Assembly: GCA_028700875.1 (NCBI GenBank) | Contig: JAQVRW010000063.1 | Coordinates: 1 to 11,376 of the forward strand | Direction: 5' to 3' | DNA: 11,376 nucleotides | From: Candidatus Zixiibacteriota bacterium | Lineage (GTDB): Bacteria > Zixibacteria > MSB-5A5 > GN15 > JAAZOE01 | Shown here: piece after piece, positions 11,065-11,376 of the stretch | Layout: each line of letters starts with the position of its first letter | How positions within the stretch are numbered: position 1 is the stretch's first letter | Made by a program: the position numbers and the translations under genes | Notes under the pieces: model-generated | Seen by the model: the letters and a program-made list of their open reading frames with translations, nothing else | Told to the model about the DNA's origin: nothing | Databases searched by the model: none

Positions 11065-11376
11065 TTGAGCACCACGCCTGATGACGATATTGACATCCCA
11101 TCTTCGTCCGATGATGTGGATCAGATGAAAGACGAACTGTATGACCTGTATATGGCGGGAAAGATTGTCAGGCAGGACGATCCCCCGGCCGACGCCGGGG
11201 AGAGCGTCGGATCGGAGTATTTCGAGGATGATGGGAGTGGGTATTCGTCGGAACCCCGGTTGACGCCTTCCCAAATGCAGGTGCGCTACCTGTTGGACAC
11301 CGACGACGTTCCCGACTCCATCAAGAAAAACCGGCTCTGGGCCATCGTCTCCCGGCACCTGCAACTGATCGACATC
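11065..11376 (+). CDS. Acidic N-terminus of an unknown protein, cut by window edge
   Basis: From TTG 11065 the frame stays open for 104 codons to the window end. The first 70 residues are very acidic and low in complexity (DDDIDIPSSSDDVDQMKDEL, later SEYFEDDGSGYSSE). A more ordered part then starts at about residue 72 (LTPSQMQVRYLLDTDD, followed by SIKKNRLWAIVSRHLQLIDI). I recognise no family. The start is set by the GGAGGT eight bases upstream. The strong promoter suggests a highly expressed gene, and if this is viral DNA it could begin another structural or packaging operon. Confidence 0.75.
   Translation, partial: MSTTPDDDIDIPSSSDDVDQMKDELYDLYMAGKIVRQDDPPADAGESVGSEYFEDDGSGYSSEPRLTPSQMQVRYLLDTDDVPDSIKKNRLWAIVSRHLQLIDI

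Overview
The window looks like accessory DNA (a virus, provirus or plasmid-like region) of an archaeon, most likely a methanogen of the Methanomicrobiales type. The archaeal call rests on TATA-like boxes 22-28 nt upstream of start codons (for example 379-390 and 11012-11020), oligo-T stretches after stop codons, a tRNA gene without an encoded CCA, and the style of the IS200/IS605 elements. The methanogen assignment is inference; no methanogenesis gene is present.

Layout. 1-1535 is a graveyard of IS200/IS605-type elements. It holds an orphan element end at about 97-130 that cuts a von Willebrand A (VWA) gene, a 5' fragment of an IscB element (end hairpin, HEARO/omega RNA, first codons of iscB) at 380-753, and a truncated tnpB/tnpA copy at 754-1504 capped by another orphan end at 1505-1532. 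1595-2038 is a small unknown gene. tRNA-Arg(UCG) lies at 2047-2121 on the minus strand. A minus-strand block follows: an unknown 184-aa protein, a GT2-GtrA glycosyltransferase/flippase fusion, and a P-loop kinase-like ATPase. Divergent from it, 4484-5344 encodes a small membrane protein, a Cys-rich protein and a DUF2493 (YspA/SLOG) protein. 5345-5990 is a repeat-rich stretch with little convincing coding.

From 5991 a plus-strand run encodes a GT-C (family 39-like) glycosyltransferase, a 302-aa soluble unknown protein and three small overlapping membrane-protein genes. The last of these is cut by a complete IS605-type element (about 9256-10890) with divergent tnpB and tnpA. Downstream, a strong promoter and Shine-Dalgarno lead an acidic ORF that runs off the right edge.

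The genes suggest glycosylation of envelope or surface proteins: two glycosyltransferases sit near a two-helix membrane protein whose loop carries three N-X-S/T sequons. The kinase-like ATPase, DUF2493 protein, tRNA and cluster of tiny membrane proteins are typical virus or plasmid cargo.

The strongest observations are three. First, an IscB/omega-RNA fragment is inserted in a tnpB copy, so its presumptive guide is tnpB sequence that also matches the intact tnpB 9 kb away. Second, both TnpB copies have the first RuvC catalytic Asp replaced by Tyr while TnpA looks intact. Third, the 5345-5990 region contains repeated and inverted modules encoding a V-I-D-L motif plus paired palindromes.
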